In this document: positions 20,383 through 29,488 of the stretch, piece by piece | How positions within the stretch are numbered: position 1 is the first letter of the stretch | How the letters are laid out: each line of letters starts with the position of its first letter | Origin: Pseudomonas gregormendelii | GTDB taxonomy: Bacteria > Pseudomonadota > Gammaproteobacteria > Pseudomonadales > Pseudomonadaceae | Reading direction: 5' to 3' | Assembly: GCF_017114825.1 (NCBI RefSeq) | Contig: NZ_JADEVO010000004.1 | Span: 174,250 to 238,249 of the forward strand | DNA length: 64,000 bases | Translations under genes and position numbers: made by a program | The notes under the pieces: generated by a model | What the model was told of the DNA's origin: nothing | Database searches by the model: none | The model's input: only the letters and a program-made list of their open reading frames with translations

Positions 20383-21191
20383 GCCAACCAACCCTGCACG
20401 AACTGCACCGCCCGCTGGGCAGCACAGGCCTGATGGTTTCGCCACTTGGCCTGGGCACCGTGAAACTGGGCCGCGACCAGGGCGTCAAGTACCCGAACGG
20501 TTTCCAGATTCCGGGCGATGATGAAGCGCGCATGTTGCTCAAGCTCGCACGGGATATGGGGATCAACCTGATCGACACCGCCCCGGCGTATGGCCACAGC
20601 GAAGAGCGCCTCGGCCCGTTGCTGCGTGACCAGCGCCAGGAGTGGGTGATCGTCAGCAAGGTGGGCGAAGAGTTTGCCAATGGCCAGTCCAGTCACGACT
20701 TCAGCGCCGCCCACACCCGGTTGTCAGTGGAACGCAGCCTGAAACGTCTGGAAACTGATTTTATCGACCTGGTGCTGGTGCACTCCGACGGCAATGACCT
20801 GGCGATTCTCAACGACAGCGAGGTCTACGCAACCCTCGCCGAACTCAAGCAAGAGGGCAAGATCCGCGGATTCGGCTTCTCCGGAAAAACCGTCGAAGGT
20901 GGCTTGAAGGCTCTGGAACAGGGTGATTGCGCGATGGTCACCTACAATCTGAACGAATTGAATGAAAAAGCCGTCATTGACTATGCTGCTGCTCACGGCA
21001 AAGCCATTCTCGTCAAGAAAGCCCTGGCCAGCGGCCATGTGTGCCTGAGCCCTGGCGTCGATCCGGTGCGCGCCAGCTTCGAGTTGTTGTTTGAACATCC
21101 GGGCGTTGCCAGTGCTATTGTCGGGACCATCAATCCGCTGCACCTCGCCCACAATGTCGCGACCGTTGCCAAGGTCCTTCGTAGAAACTGA
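20379..21191 (+). CDS. Aldo/keto reductase
   Basis: A 270-residue (beta/alpha)8 NADPH-dependent reductase. The catalytic tetrad is in place: Asp66 and Tyr71 in LIDTAPAYGHSEERLG, Lys94 in IVSKVGEEF and His135 in LVLVHSDGND. It starts with an ATGA overlap on the FAD oxidoreductase gene, so translation is coupled. Substrate unknown; the pairing with an FAD enzyme suggests sequential redox steps on one compound, which is inference. Confidence 0.88.
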   Translation: MSQPTLHELHRPLGSTGLMVSPLGLGTVKLGRDQGVKYPNGFQIPGDDEARMLLKLARDMGINLIDTAPAYGHSEERLGPLLRDQRQEWVIVSKVGEEFANGQSSHDFSAAHTRLSVERSLKRLETDFIDLVLVHSDGNDLAILNDSEVYATLAELKQEGKIRGFGFSGKTVEGGLKALEQGDCAMVTYNLNELNEKAVIDYAAAHGKAILVKKALASGHVCLSPGVDPVRASFELLFEHPGVASAIVGTINPLHLAHNVATVAKVLRRN

Positions 21192-21223
21192 CGCCGCCGA
21201 CGCGGCCTTAAGCAGGAGCCGAC

Positions 21224-22192
21224 ATGCCGCGTACGCTCATAAGAAAGAACCCCAGCAACTTCAAGACCCTGCCGTTATTCGTCGAAGCGACTCCCGAAGG
21301 CCTGAGTTACCAGAGCGTCGGAATGCCGCTCAATTTCTCGCAAACCCTGCAGCGTCGCCGCCCCGTGGCCGTGGCCGATGCAGAGCGCTTCGCCGTGGAG
21401 CTGGCCAATCTCGGGGTTTCGGTGCGCCTTACATTGCACTGGCAGAACCGCGATTACTGGGTCTTGGTGCGCCAGCGCCGACAGGATCGCGGCGACGTGG
21501 TGCTCAAGCTGATCTCCGGTTATGTGCCGGCCCACGAGCTCAACCTGCCGCTGCACACGGCCATTCAGGAAATCGCCGAAGAATGCCTGCTGGAAACGCC
21601 CGAAGGCTGGCTTGGCGGACGCTTCAATGACACCTGGCTGCCTGCGCCCTACTCGTCCGCCCTGCATTATCGGGAAGCCTTGCCGTTTCGATTGACGCCC
21701 CTGTCGGGGTCGGCTCGACCGGTGCGCTGCGCGAACATGCAACTGATCGAACGTCCACGCGCTTACGTGCACCTGCCCACCGCCTCGTTGCAGCTGATCT
21801 ACGACTTGCGCCTCGAGGTCCCCAAGGAAGCCAAGTCGCTCAGCCTGTTTCATGTCGACGAACGCCTGGAAGGCGACCAACTGGTGGCCAGGCTCGATCG
21901 CAAGCGGCCCGATCTGTACCTGATGCCTTTGCAGGACGGCCAGCCGATGGCTGAGCTCTACACCTTGAAGAAAGACCACCTGTATCCGGCGAGCACTCGC
22001 GGGTTGTACCTGGCAGAGAGTTTTGCCCAGCAGGAAGGCTGGCTGGTGCGCGATGAGCGGATCAAGTGGAAGGATTGGGTGAAGCAGCAGGGACTGAGCC
22101 TCCCGGGGAAGGACTCGGGTTTAGCGCGGTTGCGGGGCAAGGCCAAGCAATTGCTGAAGAGAATCGTGCCACGCAAGAAGCTCAGTTCCTGA
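21224..22192 (+). CDS. Uncharacterised protein with a degenerate Nudix-like box
   Basis: A 322-residue soluble protein with no name I can defend; homologues in Pseudomonas have carried vague labels such as metal ABC transporter ATPase, but I see no Walker motifs. Residues 99-122 (G99...E105...QEIAEE at 115-120) look like a Nudix box with two extra residues before the REUxEE part, Gln for Arg and Leu for the last Gly. The RLTLHWQNRDYWVLVRQRR strand before it and LQLIYDLRLEVPKEA after it would suit a Nudix fold. The C-terminus is basic (KAKQLLKRIVPRKK). It follows the aldo-keto reductase by 32 bases and has a good ribosome site. Confidence 0.6.
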   Translation: MPRTLIRKNPSNFKTLPLFVEATPEGLSYQSVGMPLNFSQTLQRRRPVAVADAERFAVELANLGVSVRLTLHWQNRDYWVLVRQRRQDRGDVVLKLISGYVPAHELNLPLHTAIQEIAEECLLETPEGWLGGRFNDTWLPAPYSSALHYREALPFRLTPLSGSARPVRCANMQLIERPRAYVHLPTASLQLIYDLRLEVPKEAKSLSLFHVDERLEGDQLVARLDRKRPDLYLMPLQDGQPMAELYTLKKDHLYPASTRGLYLAESFAQQEGWLVRDERIKWKDWVKQQGLSLPGKDSGLARLRGKAKQLLKRIVPRKKLSS

Positions 22193-22196
22193 ACCA

Positions 22197-22246
22197 AAAG
22201 ATCGCAGCGCCTACAGGGCAGGAGCTGCCGCTGGCTGCGATCTTTT
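22197..22246. terminator. Bidirectional terminator, REP-like, between convergent genes
   Basis: AAAAGATCGCAGC pairs exactly with GCTGCGATCTTTT across a 24-base loop. The arms match the fourth REP class seen at 35.8 and 61.9 kb, so a REP appears to serve as terminator for the Nudix-like gene and for hldE. Confidence 0.8.
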
Positions 22247-22289
22247 CACGTTGCGATCAAAGAAATCTTCAACGATCGCAGGCCAGCTC

Positions 22290-23711
22290 TTACGACTTGC
22301 GGATCTTCTCCACAATCGCCGTAGTCGAGCTGTTTTCCACCAGCCCCAGGACCTTCACCGTGCCGCCGTAGGCTGCCACGATGTCAGCACCCACCACCTG
22401 CTCAATGCCGTAATCGCCACCCTTGACCAGAACGTCGGGCTTGACTTCGCGCAGCAGGTTTTCCGGGGTCCCCTCCGAGAAGCTGATAACCCAGTCCACA
22501 GCGCCCAGGCCGGCCAGGACGGCCATGCGCCGGTCAACACTGTTGATCGGACGCCCAGGACCTTTCAGTCGGCTCACTGACGCATCGTCGTTGACTGCAA
22601 CGATCAGACGATCGCCTTGGGCCCGCGCCTGCTCGAGGTAAGTCACGTGACCGGCATGCAATATGTCGAAGCAGCCGTTGGTGAACACGATCTTCTCTTT
22701 GTGCGCACGGGCATCGTCAACCGCCAGCAGCAGTTGCTCGAGCCCCAGCACACCGCGCTCGGAGCCTTCTTCGCGCTGAATGGCGCGCCGCAGTTCCGGT
22801 GCACTGATGGCAGCAGTACCCAGCTTGCCGACCACGATACCCGCAGCCAGGTTGGCCAGGGCCACTGCATGGGGCAATTCTTCACCGGCAGCAATCGCTG
22901 CTGCCAGGGTCGAAATCACCGTATCACCGGCACCCGTGACGTCGAACACTTCACGCGCCCGCGCGGGAAGGTGCAGCGCGGGATGACCGGGGCGCAACAA
23001 GGTCATGCCGTGCTCACCGCGAGTCACCAGCAAGGCGCCGAGGTCGAGCTCCTGCATCAGGGTCGCGCCCTTGGTCACCAGCTCGTGCTCATCGCTGCAT
23101 TTACCGACGATGGTTTCGAACTCGCTGAGGTTCGGCGTGATCAGGCTTGCACCACGATAGATGGAGAAATCCTTGCCCTTGGGATCGGCCAATACCGGAA
23201 TACCACGGGCGCGAGCAGCCTGGATCAGCACCTGATGGTTCTTCAGCGCGCCTTTGCCGTAGTCGGACAACACCAGCACCTTGATGCCTTCGAGCAATTC
23301 GTCGACTTGCTCGCCCAAGGCGAGGGCATCGGTAGCGAAAGGTTCTTCGAAGTCGATACGCAGCAATTGCTGGTGACGACTCATGACCCGCAACTTGACG
23401 ATGGTCGGCTGGTGCGCGATGCGCTGGAACAATGCCCGCACGCCGGCGCCCTTGAGGCTGTTGGCGAGGCTGTCGGCGGCTTCATCGTCGCCGGTGACGC
23501 CAACCAGGGAAGCCGGCGCACCCAGAGCGGCAATGTTCAACGCAACGTTGGCGGCACCGCCTGGGCGGTCCTCGATTTGCTCGACCTTGACGACTGGTAC
23601 CGGCGCCTCCGGGGAGATCCGTGAGGTACCACCATGCCAATAACGGTCGAGCATGACATCGCCGACCACCAAGACAGGGGCTTGATCGAATCGCGGCATG
23701 GACAACTTCAT
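22290..23711 (-). CDS. hldE: Bifunctional heptose-7-phosphate kinase / heptose-1-phosphate adenylyltransferase
   Basis: HldE makes ADP-heptose precursors for the inner core. It is 473 residues from the ATG at 23711 (MKLSMPRFDQAPVL). The PfkB-type kinase domain (residues 1 to about 320) has DRPGGAANVALN and the catalytic DVTGAGDT; the nucleotidyltransferase domain has TNGCFDILHAGH with HxGH at 352-355. The fused form is usual for Pseudomonas. It lies 112 bases downstream of msbA on the same strand and feeds WaaC and WaaF encoded about 18 kb away in this window. Confidence 0.97.
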   Translation of the reverse strand: MKLSMPRFDQAPVLVVGDVMLDRYWHGGTSRISPEAPVPVVKVEQIEDRPGGAANVALNIAALGAPASLVGVTGDDEAADSLANSLKGAGVRALFQRIAHQPTIVKLRVMSRHQQLLRIDFEEPFATDALALGEQVDELLEGIKVLVLSDYGKGALKNHQVLIQAARARGIPVLADPKGKDFSIYRGASLITPNLSEFETIVGKCSDEHELVTKGATLMQELDLGALLVTRGEHGMTLLRPGHPALHLPARAREVFDVTGAGDTVISTLAAAIAAGEELPHAVALANLAAGIVVGKLGTAAISAPELRRAIQREEGSERGVLGLEQLLLAVDDARAHKEKIVFTNGCFDILHAGHVTYLEQARAQGDRLIVAVNDDASVSRLKGPGRPINSVDRRMAVLAGLGAVDWVISFSEGTPENLLREVKPDVLVKGGDYGIEQVVGADIVAAYGGTVKVLGLVENSSTTAIVEKIRKS

Positions 23712-23823
23712 GGAGCAACCCACATACAAAATGAACAGGGGCGCGATATTAACACAGGGTTGCCGTGGGCTTGCGCCACGGCTGCAACCGAATGAAACAT
23801 CGTTCTTCGCCCCCGGGCCTGGA

Positions 23824-25629
23824 TCAGGCGATATTTTCCGTCGGTGCGTCGAGCCCCATGGCGTGCAGGCGCGAGTAGTAGCCATTTTGCGCCAGCAACT
23901 GCGCGTGGGTACCACGCTCGACAATTTCACCATGGTCCATGACCAGAATGAGGTCGGCCTTTTCGATGGTCGACAAGCGGTGAGCGATCACCAGCGTGGT
24001 GCGGCCCTTCATGACCTGGTCCAGTGCCGCCTGGATATGGCGCTCGGATTCGGTGTCGAGTGCCGAAGTCGCCTCATCCAGGATCAGCAACGGAGCGTTC
24101 TTCAACAGGGCCCGGGCAATTGCCAGGCGCTGGCGTTGACCACCGGACAACAGCACGCCGTTTTCACCGACCTGGGTATCCAGGCCATCGGGCATCTGGG
24201 AAATGAAGTCCATCGCATAAGCATCGGTGGCGGCCTTCTCGATGTCGGCCCGCGGGGCGCCAGCCAGGTCGCCGTAGGCGATATTGTTGGCGATGGTGTC
24301 ATTGAACAGCGTCACATGCTGGGTGACCTGTGCCACGTGCCGACGCAGGTTACGCAGGCGATAGTCTTCGATTTCGACATCATCGAGCAGGATCTCGCCG
24401 GTCTCGTGATGGTAGAAACGAGGGATCAGGCTGGCCAGGGTCGACTTGCCACTGCCGGAGCGACCCACCAGCGCGATCATCTGGCCGGGTGCCGCGGTGA
24501 AGCTGATGTTTTTCAACACTTCACGATCGGTGTCCGGGTAGGTGAAGCTCAGGTTGCGCACTTCCAGGTAACCGCTGACGCGATCACGCTCGACCGTGCC
24601 GCTATCAACCTCAGGCTCAACGTCCAGCTGTTCGAAAATGCTTTCGGCACCGGCCACGCCTTTCTGGATGGTCGAGCTGACTTCCGACAATTGACGGATT
24701 GGCTTGGGCAGCAGGCCCGCCGCCGTGATGTAGGCCACCAGGTCGCCCGCCGTAGCGTCGCCCCGCAGGAACAGTACCAGGAACATCAGCACGGCCATGG
24801 CGGTATAGATGACCAGCTGCAACATCGGCGTATACACCGCGCCGGTCTTGGTCATGCGCAGCTGCTTGTCCGTGTTGCCCTGGCTGGCTTCGGCAAAGCG
24901 GCGCTCTTCATAGCTCTCGCCGCCGAAGCTGCGCACCACGCGATAACCCTGGATGGTTTCGGAGGCGACGTGGGTCACATCCCCCATCGCCACCTGGATT
25001 TTCTTGCTCTGCTTGCGGAATTTCTTGCTGGTGTTACCCACCATGAAGGCAATCACCGGCAGAATCGCCAGCATCACGATCGTCAACTGCCAGTTCATCC
25101 ACAACAGATAGGCAAACAGGAACACCACGGTCAGGCCTTCACGAATCACGACCTTGATCGCGTCCGTGGCGGCGCCGGTGACCATTGTCACGTTGAAGGT
25201 GATGCGCGAAATCAGATGCCCCGAGTTATGGGTATCGAAGTAGCGGTTGGGCAATACCAGCAGCTTGTTGAACAGCTCGACGCGCAGGTCATGCACCAGC
25301 CCCAGCGAAACCTTCGCCAGGTAGTAGTTACCCAGGAACGAGCCCAAGCCCTGCCAAGCCGCGATCAGGATGATCAGCAGTGGCACCGCCATCAGCAACT
25401 GCAGGTCCTTGAGATAGGGAACATTGGGAAAGAGCACGGCTTCAGGGTTGCTCAGGCCGTCGACGAAATATTTGAGGATCCCCGCCAGCATTGGCTGGGT
25501 GGAAGCAAAGATCACGAAGCCCACGATACTCAGCAGGAAAAGGCCAACATAGGGTTTTACATACCCCAACAGCCGAAGATAGATTTTCAGGCTGGAGTCC
25601 TGTCCCGCTTTGGGCGGTGCGTCACTCAT
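23824..25629 (-). CDS. msbA: Lipid A export ABC transporter, ATP-binding/permease protein
   Basis: MsbA flips lipid A-core across the inner membrane as a homodimer. From the ATG at 25629 it is 601 residues: six membrane helices in the first 320, then an ATPase domain with Walker A GRSGSGKS (389-396), signature LSGGQ (494-498) and Walker B LLILDEA (514-520). A GTG four codons upstream lacks a ribosome site. waaL lies 15 bases upstream on the same strand and hldE downstream, matching P. aeruginosa order. Confidence 0.96.
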   Translation of the reverse strand: MSDAPPKAGQDSSLKIYLRLLGYVKPYVGLFLLSIVGFVIFASTQPMLAGILKYFVDGLSNPEAVLFPNVPYLKDLQLLMAVPLLIILIAAWQGLGSFLGNYYLAKVSLGLVHDLRVELFNKLLVLPNRYFDTHNSGHLISRITFNVTMVTGAATDAIKVVIREGLTVVFLFAYLLWMNWQLTIVMLAILPVIAFMVGNTSKKFRKQSKKIQVAMGDVTHVASETIQGYRVVRSFGGESYEERRFAEASQGNTDKQLRMTKTGAVYTPMLQLVIYTAMAVLMFLVLFLRGDATAGDLVAYITAAGLLPKPIRQLSEVSSTIQKGVAGAESIFEQLDVEPEVDSGTVERDRVSGYLEVRNLSFTYPDTDREVLKNISFTAAPGQMIALVGRSGSGKSTLASLIPRFYHHETGEILLDDVEIEDYRLRNLRRHVAQVTQHVTLFNDTIANNIAYGDLAGAPRADIEKAATDAYAMDFISQMPDGLDTQVGENGVLLSGGQRQRLAIARALLKNAPLLILDEATSALDTESERHIQAALDQVMKGRTTLVIAHRLSTIEKADLILVMDHGEIVERGTHAQLLAQNGYYSRLHAMGLDAPTENIA

Positions 25630-25644
25630 CGTAGAGCTCACTTG

Positions 25645-26817
25645 TTAGGAAGAACGCGAAATTTTATCACAGGCACCGGGGTTGGCCCGCGCCCATACCA
25701 AAACACTGGCCAATCCGATCGGTAGCCAGCTGATGAACCACTCAGCCCTGGGCGTGCCGGTCAGGCTGGCCGCATCAAATTGCATGGCCAGGGTGGAAAA
25801 CAGCCAGATGCCGATAATGCCCTGCCCGTACAGCGACGTCCTGGCTTTCCAGGCCTCAAGCAGCACGCCAAACCAGACTGCACACCACAGCAGCAGGCCT
25901 GGCAGACCCAACTCGATTGCCACATGGCTGAACAGATTATGGGCATGGTCGAAATACATGTCTGCGGCGAACACCTTGTAGTCGCCGCCGAGCCCGAGGC
26001 CGCGCCATGGATGCTCGGCGATCATGTTGAGGCTGGCAACCAGGATCTCCGGGCGATAGGAGGCACCGCGGGCCAGCACCAGTGGTTCGAGCAACCAGAA
26101 CGCCAGCAGCGCCACCGCCAGGGCACCGATTGCGACGACGCAGCTGCGCCGGTCCCGGCACCAGATGGGCATTGCGAGCAACGTGAAGAACAACGCCAGG
26201 GCCGCGCCCCGGCTTTGGCTCATCACCACGAACGCGCCAAGCAAGCCCAAGGCCACAGCCCAGAGGGCCTGCATCCAGCGCTCGCTAGGCACCCAAAGCA
26301 CGAGCCACACGGCCGCGAGCCCGATGACGTAGCCGCCAAGGATCGGGTGAGACAGCTCCCCCAGGCCTTCAAGACGTGCAACCCAGGCATTGCCATTAAC
26401 ACCATAGAATTTTATGACAGCGGCCAGGGCTGTCAGCGCCAGGCCGAAACCTCCCCACTGCATGAGGCGAATCACGCGCTCCGGCCGACCGTTGGCCAAT
26501 ATCGGAAAAAACAGCAGGAACACGACTATGTACAACAGGCGCTTGGCCTCGCGAGCGGGTTCCTCGACGTTGGTCCACGACAGGCTGATCAAAGACCAGA
26601 CCAGCAAACCCAGCAGCGGCAGGTAGATCCAGCGCTGTTCGTACAACAGCTCTTTGAGTCGAACCCGCGCAGGCCAGGCGAACACCAGGGCCGGGAGCCA
26701 GAGCAAAGCGACCAGGCCCTGTTGATAGGCTTTGTTGGTAGGCGCTACGGCAATGGCCAGTAAAAACCAGATCAGCCCTGCGGCCATCCATAGTTGCGCC
26801 CAGCGTGTTTCCTGCAT
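25645..26817 (-). CDS. waaL: O-antigen ligase family protein
   Basis: A 390-residue polytopic membrane protein with about 11-12 helices and the Wzy_C/O-antigen ligase region containing SQSRGAALALF and the large periplasmic loop with EHPWRGLGLGGDYKVF and HAHNLFSH (the conserved His). It would join O polysaccharide to lipid A-core in the periplasm. I chose the ATG at 26817 because AGGAG lies 7 bases upstream; a GTG eight codons earlier has none. msbA follows 15 bases downstream. Ligase rather than polymerase is assigned from context with msbA and core genes. Confidence 0.87.
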   Translation of the reverse strand: MQETRWAQLWMAAGLIWFLLAIAVAPTNKAYQQGLVALLWLPALVFAWPARVRLKELLYEQRWIYLPLLGLLVWSLISLSWTNVEEPAREAKRLLYIVVFLLFFPILANGRPERVIRLMQWGGFGLALTALAAVIKFYGVNGNAWVARLEGLGELSHPILGGYVIGLAAVWLVLWVPSERWMQALWAVALGLLGAFVVMSQSRGAALALFFTLLAMPIWCRDRRSCVVAIGALAVALLAFWLLEPLVLARGASYRPEILVASLNMIAEHPWRGLGLGGDYKVFAADMYFDHAHNLFSHVAIELGLPGLLLWCAVWFGVLLEAWKARTSLYGQGIIGIWLFSTLAMQFDAASLTGTPRAEWFISWLPIGLASVLVWARANPGACDKISRSS

Positions 26818-26928
26818 CGATTTGCTCCTTGGATAGTTCACCCTGCCTCACCCGGCATGGTTAAAACTGAAACTTTTCGGCATCATTGCCCGCCACGGTG
26901 CTCCGCAATTCCGACAAGGCTTTCTACG

Positions 26929-27534
26929 ATGCAATGTTCCCGACTTCCGCAAGACGCTTTAAATCAAATGATTGAAGGCGCCAGAGTATTGGAGGCTGAT
27001 AGCTACGGTCCGAAAGTCTACCTGTTGCAGGATGGGAATATCCTCAAACTGTTCAGGCGCAAGCGACTATTTTCTTCCGCAATATTTCGCCCGTACTCGA
27101 AACGGTTCATCGATAACACCCTGGAGCTGCAAAAGCGCGGCGTGCCCACCCTTCAGGTGCTGCAGTTCTACTGCCTGCAAGGTCCAGGCATGACCGCCGT
27201 ACTGTATGAGCCATTGCCGGGTGAAACCCTGCGCCAGGTTGCGGCAAAAGACGGCTTTGACTGGCAGCAGAACCTGCCGGCGCTCGCAGAATTGATCCGC
27301 AGCCTGCACAAATCGGGAATTTATTTTCGCTCGTTGCACCTGGGCAACATCGTGGTGACGCCAGATAACCGCATGGGTTTGATTGATGTCGCAGACATGC
27401 GCTTTGTGCGTGCCCCACTGCCGAAGCACCTGATCAAGCGCAACCTGCAACACTTCGCGCGCTATATTGCACGCGAGAACCTGAACGGCAGCTTTCCAAT
27501 GCAAGCATTGGAGCAGGCCGTCATGGCGTCATGA
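26929..27534 (+). CDS. Kinase-fold protein (toluene-tolerance / LPS-kinase-like), catalytic Asp replaced
   Basis: A 201-residue small protein-kinase-like fold. Lys40 (NILKLFRR) fits the ATP-binding lysine and Asp153 in LIDVADM the metal-binding Asp, but the catalytic-loop equivalent reads YFRSLHLGN, with Ser135 where HRD kinases have Asp; Asn140 is kept. Homologues in Pseudomonas are often called toluene tolerance protein, and one lies beside waaL in P. aeruginosa. It is divergent from waaL (111-base gap) and its 3' end overlaps the convergent glycosyltransferase by 6 bases. A role in core modification is inferred from location. Confidence 0.75.
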   Translation: MQCSRLPQDALNQMIEGARVLEADSYGPKVYLLQDGNILKLFRRKRLFSSAIFRPYSKRFIDNTLELQKRGVPTLQVLQFYCLQGPGMTAVLYEPLPGETLRQVAAKDGFDWQQNLPALAELIRSLHKSGIYFRSLHLGNIVVTPDNRMGLIDVADMRFVRAPLPKHLIKRNLQHFARYIARENLNGSFPMQALEQAVMAS

Positions 27535-28623
27535 CAACAGTTCGCGGACCGCTTGGCTGAAGTCGAGCCAGGCCTGGTCAGGTGCCAGCTTGCGGTACTG
27601 GCCCGCTGCAATCGTTGATGCGCAGTCATTGAATGCACTCAGAATGGCCGCGCTCCAGGCGTTGACGTCGGCAGCGGCGACATACACACCCTTGTCATCC
27701 AGCTGTTCGCGAAACACCGGAAGTTCGCTGGACATCACCGGCACGTCCGCCATCACGGCCTCCTGCATGATCAGCCCCAGGCCCTCGCTCAACGAGGGGA
27801 TCGCAACCCAGTCGAAAGCGCGGTAGAGCTGCGCGGCGTCGTTCAAATGCCCCGGCAACGAGACATTGCCGCCGAGCCCCAGGCTATCAATACGCGCCTG
27901 CAGCGCGGCACGATTCGAGCCCTCGCCGATAATGACCAGACGCAGATCTGCGCGCTGTTTCAGTGCTACCGCGAAGGCGTCGAGCAGGCACGCAAATCCT
28001 TTCTTGTCTTCCAGTCGACCGACCGCACCCAGCACCGGCGTCTCGTCGAGCGGCAGCCCCAGGCGAGCACGGGCATCCTCTCGCGAGAGCACCTCGGCGC
28101 GAAAGGCAACAGGGTCATATGCACTGCGCAGCGCCTGGATCGGGAGTTGAAGGTCCTGGCCCAGCTTGGTCGCCAGCGTGCCTGACACTGCGACCAGCGT
28201 CAGTTGGGTTGGCTTGAAGTGCTGGAACAGCGCCCGGTCTTCGGGACGAAGTCGAGTGGACCCGTGGAAAATCACAATGGCACGCACGTGAGGCAGTTTC
28301 TTCAGCAGGGGCAACAAGGTGCGGGCAACGCCCAGGCCGTCGAGCAGCAAAAGATCTGCCTGGCTTTCCAGGAGCGCTTTCTTGAACCCGGCCTGCATCC
28401 AGGGCTTGGTCAGCCGCCAGAAATGCCGCCCTTTCAACTGCGCGGAGGACAGGTTCCACTCCCTGGCGCCAGCCACGTTCACGCCACAATCAGTTGCGCA
28501 GCCCTGTAACAGCCAGGTCTTGACCGGTGATGTCGAGGCCGCCTGGGACAGAATCTGTTGGTGAACCTTGTGTATCGACGCAAAAGGCGCACCGCCGGAC
28601 CACATCACATTGAGAATGCTCAT
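27529..28623 (-). CDS. Group 1 glycosyltransferase of the LPS outer core (WapR-like)
   Basis: A 364-residue GT4-type (GT-B) enzyme. The N-terminus MSILNVMWSGGAPFASIHKVH and the C-terminal donor site GAVGRLEDKKGF plus EGLGLIMQE (E-x7-E) are clear. The ATG at 28623 aligns with the conserved start; another ATG eight codons upstream has an AGGAG-like site, so the start is uncertain. Position next to the GT2 gene and ssg matches P. aeruginosa PA5000 (WapR, a rhamnosyltransferase that creates the O-antigen attachment site), but donor and acceptor are not provable from sequence. Confidence 0.78.
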   Translation of the reverse strand: MSILNVMWSGGAPFASIHKVHQQILSQAASTSPVKTWLLQGCATDCGVNVAGAREWNLSSAQLKGRHFWRLTKPWMQAGFKKALLESQADLLLLDGLGVARTLLPLLKKLPHVRAIVIFHGSTRLRPEDRALFQHFKPTQLTLVAVSGTLATKLGQDLQLPIQALRSAYDPVAFRAEVLSREDARARLGLPLDETPVLGAVGRLEDKKGFACLLDAFAVALKQRADLRLVIIGEGSNRAALQARIDSLGLGGNVSLPGHLNDAAQLYRAFDWVAIPSLSEGLGLIMQEAVMADVPVMSSELPVFREQLDDKGVYVAAADVNAWSAAILSAFNDCASTIAAGQYRKLAPDQAWLDFSQAVRELLS

Positions 28624-28671
28624 GGCGCCACGTGCCGCTTCAGGCATCTGCCGGGTTCTCTCCTGGTGCAC

Positions 28672-29433
28672 TTAATTGATGAACCAGCCAATGCATACTC
28701 CCACCAGTAGAGACAATGCGAACTTGATCTGTTCGCGCCGACTGCGCCGCGCCTTGCGCTCACGCTCGACAGAAGTCTGGACGTGCAAACCAAACCCCGT
28801 ATGCCGCACCGCATCACCCTCAAGCGTCACTGCAGTGAGGTTCAGCTGCGCGTAACGCTTGGACAGCGCCTTCTCCCCGTCGTGCGAGGCATAAGGGGCA
28901 CACAGCCGATATTCCTTGATCCTGCGCAGCCCGGGGTTCAGCGAGAAACTCTGCCACTCGGGCTTGTCCGAGATCAGTGGATAGCAGGCCACACCACCAA
29001 TGAACTCCCGAGCACCCAGGCGAATGTAAGGGCTGTGCACACTCAGATCGTAAATATAGCTGCGCATCCAGACCTGGAGGATTTCCGGACGCAATTCGAG
29101 GATTTTCAGCGAGTCTTCCACGAATCCTGGGCGATAGAATTCCCAGTCGTCTTCGCAATGAAAAATGTACGGAGTGCTGACATGTTCGTAAGCCAGGTCG
29201 ATGGATGCCAACTGACCGAGCTTCGGGCGATTGACGAACACCGTGCAATGGTCTTTCCAGCCCGCAGGGATGGCCGAATGCACAGCCTCGTCCCCGGCAT
29301 CTTCAGTAATGAAGACTTCGCGGATGGGCGCTGTGTTGAACCGGTCAAAACTCTCGAGAGTGGTTTTGAGCAGGTCCAGGCGGCCACAGCTGGTGACCAC
29401 CAAGGTGATGTTACTTTCGGTTGAAAACTGCAC
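28672..29433 (-). CDS. Family 2 glycosyltransferase with C-terminal membrane anchor
   Basis: About 253 residues with a GT-A fold: ITLVVTSCGRLDLLKTTLESF at the N-terminus and the DxD-like metal site FHCEDDWEFY. The last 20 residues are hydrophobic (IKFALSLLVGVCIGWFIN), so the enzyme is probably tethered to the inner membrane by its C-terminus. I chose the GTG at 29433, which has GAGAA upstream; a TTG seven codons earlier has no ribosome site. It follows ssg by 55 bases and precedes the WapR-like gene. Sugar specificity unknown. Confidence 0.75.
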   Translation of the reverse strand: MQFSTESNITLVVTSCGRLDLLKTTLESFDRFNTAPIREVFITEDAGDEAVHSAIPAGWKDHCTVFVNRPKLGQLASIDLAYEHVSTPYIFHCEDDWEFYRPGFVEDSLKILELRPEILQVWMRSYIYDLSVHSPYIRLGAREFIGGVACYPLISDKPEWQSFSLNPGLRRIKEYRLCAPYASHDGEKALSKRYAQLNLTAVTLEGDAVRHTGFGLHVQTSVERERKARRSRREQIKFALSLLVGVCIGWFIN

Positions 29434-29488
29434 TTGATTCTCGTTTAAAGTCAAAGTGCCAGCAATATCAATGGCTGACCGGCCCTTG

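Noticed and set aside
23698..25725. A 675-codon plus-strand frame opposite msbA
   Set aside because: Shadow of msbA; His/Gln/Gly-rich composition typical of antisense reading.
26794..26928. N-terminal extension of the kinase-fold gene starting upstream of 26929
   Set aside because: It would overlap the divergent waaL start, has no family similarity, and uses weaker start codons than the ATG at 26929.
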